From Desulfocurvus vexinensis DSM 17965 (GTDB taxonomy: Bacteria > Desulfobacterota > Desulfovibrionia > Desulfovibrionales > Desulfovibrionaceae), in contig NZ_JAEX01000001.1 in the NCBI RefSeq assembly GCF_000519125.1, positions 124,001-188,000 of the forward strand: a DNA stretch of 64,000 bases. Reading direction: 5' to 3'. Shown here in pieces: positions 63,171-64,000 of this stretch (its first letter is position 1; each line of letters starts with the position of its first letter). The position numbers and the translations under genes are program-made. Under the pieces are notes generated by a model. The model had not been told where the DNA came from and did not search any database. It saw nothing but the letters and a program-made list of their open reading frames with translations.

Positions 63171-64000
63171 AGGACACCCCCGCCGCAGCGCTGGCCAGCG
63201 CGCTGTACGTGGTGGCCACGCCGCTGGGCAACCTGGGCGACCTGTCGGCGCGCGCGCGCGCGGTGCTGGCCGGGGCCGACCTCGTGCTGGCCGAGGACAC
63301 CCGCCGCGCCGGCACGCTGTTCAAGGCCCTGGGCATCCCGGCCCGGGGGTTTTTGAGCTGCCACGAGCACAACGAGAAGGAGCGCCTGGGCCGCGTGCTG
63401 GAACTGCTGGGCCAGGGCGGCAGCGCGGCGCTGGTGTCCGACGCGGGCACGCCGCTCTTGTCCGACCCCGGGTTCGCCCTGGTGCGCGCCTGCCGCGAGG
63501 CCGGGCTGGCCGTGGTGCCCGTGCCGGGGCCCAGCGCGCCCCTGGCGGCGCTCATGGCCTGCGGGCTGCCCCCGCTGCCGTTCACCTTCCTGGGCTTTCT
63601 GCCCCGGTCGGGCGGCGACCGCCGCCGTCTGCTGGAGACCCACGGCGCCACCGGGGCCACGCTGGTTTTTTTCGAGCGCAAGAACCGGCTCATGGACAGC
63701 CTGGAGGCGGCCCACGCCGTGCTCGGCCCGCGCGAGGTGTGCATCGCCCGCGAATTGACCAAGATTCACGAGGCCTTTACAATAGGCCGTTTGGATGCCC
63801 TCGGGGAGCTGGACGTGCCGCTGCTGGGCGAGTTCACGGTGGTGGTCGGGCCGCCCGCGCCGGGCACCCGGGCCGTGGACGAGGACGGCCTGCGCGCCAT
63901 CCTGCGCGAGGAGTTGGCCGCCGGAGGCAAGCCCCGCGAGGTGGCCCGCCGCGCCGCGGCCCGCGCCCCGGGCTGGACCACGGGCCAGGCCTACGATCTT
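63164..64000 (+). CDS. rsmI: 16S rRNA (cytidine-1402-2'-O)-methyltransferase RsmI (partial, C-terminus outside window)
   Basis: Methylates C1402 in the decoding centre of 16S rRNA. The 279 codons present include ALYVVATPLGNLGDLSARARAVLAGADLVLAEDTRRAGTLFKALGIP, FLSCHEHNEKERLG, AALVSDAGTPLLSDPGFALVRACREAGLAVVPVPGPSAPLAALMACGLP and FTFLGFLPRSGGDRRRLLE, all signatures of the tetrapyrrole-methylase-fold family. The gene is cut by the right edge near its end. It is translationally coupled to the yraN-like gene through a seven-base overlap. Confidence 0.95.
   Translation, partial: MVKDTPAAALASALYVVATPLGNLGDLSARARAVLAGADLVLAEDTRRAGTLFKALGIPARGFLSCHEHNEKERLGRVLELLGQGGSAALVSDAGTPLLSDPGFALVRACREAGLAVVPVPGPSAPLAALMACGLPPLPFTFLGFLPRSGGDRRRLLETHGATGATLVFFERKNRLMDSLEAAHAVLGPREVCIARELTKIHEAFTIGRLDALGELDVPLLGEFTVVVGPPAPGTRAVDEDGLRAILREELAAGGKPREVARRAAARAPGWTTGQAYDL

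Overview
The window is very GC-rich, gene-dense bacterial chromosome. The gene content points to a free-swimming, anaerobic, sulfate-reducer-like deltaproteobacterium of the Desulfovibrio group. This is inferred from several things together: an ADP-forming acetyl-CoA synthetase beside a DRTGG-domain protein, an aldehyde:ferredoxin oxidoreductase with a four-cluster ferredoxin, a CydA-like protein fused to an eight-heme cytochrome c, sigma54-driven flagellar genes, and a TrmD carrying an extra C-terminal methyltransferase domain. No tRNA, rRNA, insertion sequence or CRISPR array was seen.

Layout. 1-2.9 kb (minus strand): the start of a RelE/HigB-like toxin gene, a family 2 glycosyltransferase, tmk and an OB-fold/HD nuclease. 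3.1-9.4 kb (plus): surE, fba-gap, a DUF169 gene and an orphan molybdopterin oxidoreductase. 9.5-13.9 kb (plus): dnaE, queD and dtd. 14.1-26.4 kb: a motility region with fapA-motA-motB, two glycosyltransferases, fliK-flgD-flgE, a divergent flaG and one flagellin gene. 26.5-30.5 kb: rnc (minus), then the acetyl-CoA synthetase and DRTGG genes. 30.5-40.4 kb (minus): a second hook-protein gene, rnhA and a TPM-domain gene, a MacAB-type exporter, the AOR/ferredoxin pair and a phosphomannomutase. 40.6-46 kb: hflKC, a divergent Cro/CI-like regulator pair, panB and a Gate-domain membrane protein. 46-50 kb: a lipoprotein, a YbhB-like protein and a PAS-GGDEF diguanylate cyclase. 50.1-53.8 kb (minus): the CydA-like/multiheme pair. 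54-64 kb (plus): coaX, eno, folD, then the translation cluster ffh-rpsP-khpA-rimM-trmD-rplS-rnhB-yraN-rsmI, cut by the right edge.

Regulation is unusually legible. Three good sigma54 (-24/-12) promoters precede fliK, the flagellin gene and the second flgE. A FliA-type promoter precedes flaG. The flagellin leader contains a perfect 6-bp stem that presents GGA in a hexaloop, as expected for a CsrA site over the ribosome-binding site. Several sigma70-type promoters with 16-18 bp spacers are visible, and a few lie so close to their start codons that leaderless transcripts are plausible.

The best candidates for under-described biology are the two-gene membrane CydA-like/octaheme cytochrome unit (50.1-53.8 kb), the flagellin leader switch, and the Cro/CI-like pair whose CI member seems to have lost the self-cleavage residues. 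All functions are read from sequence patterns and family knowledge without database searches.
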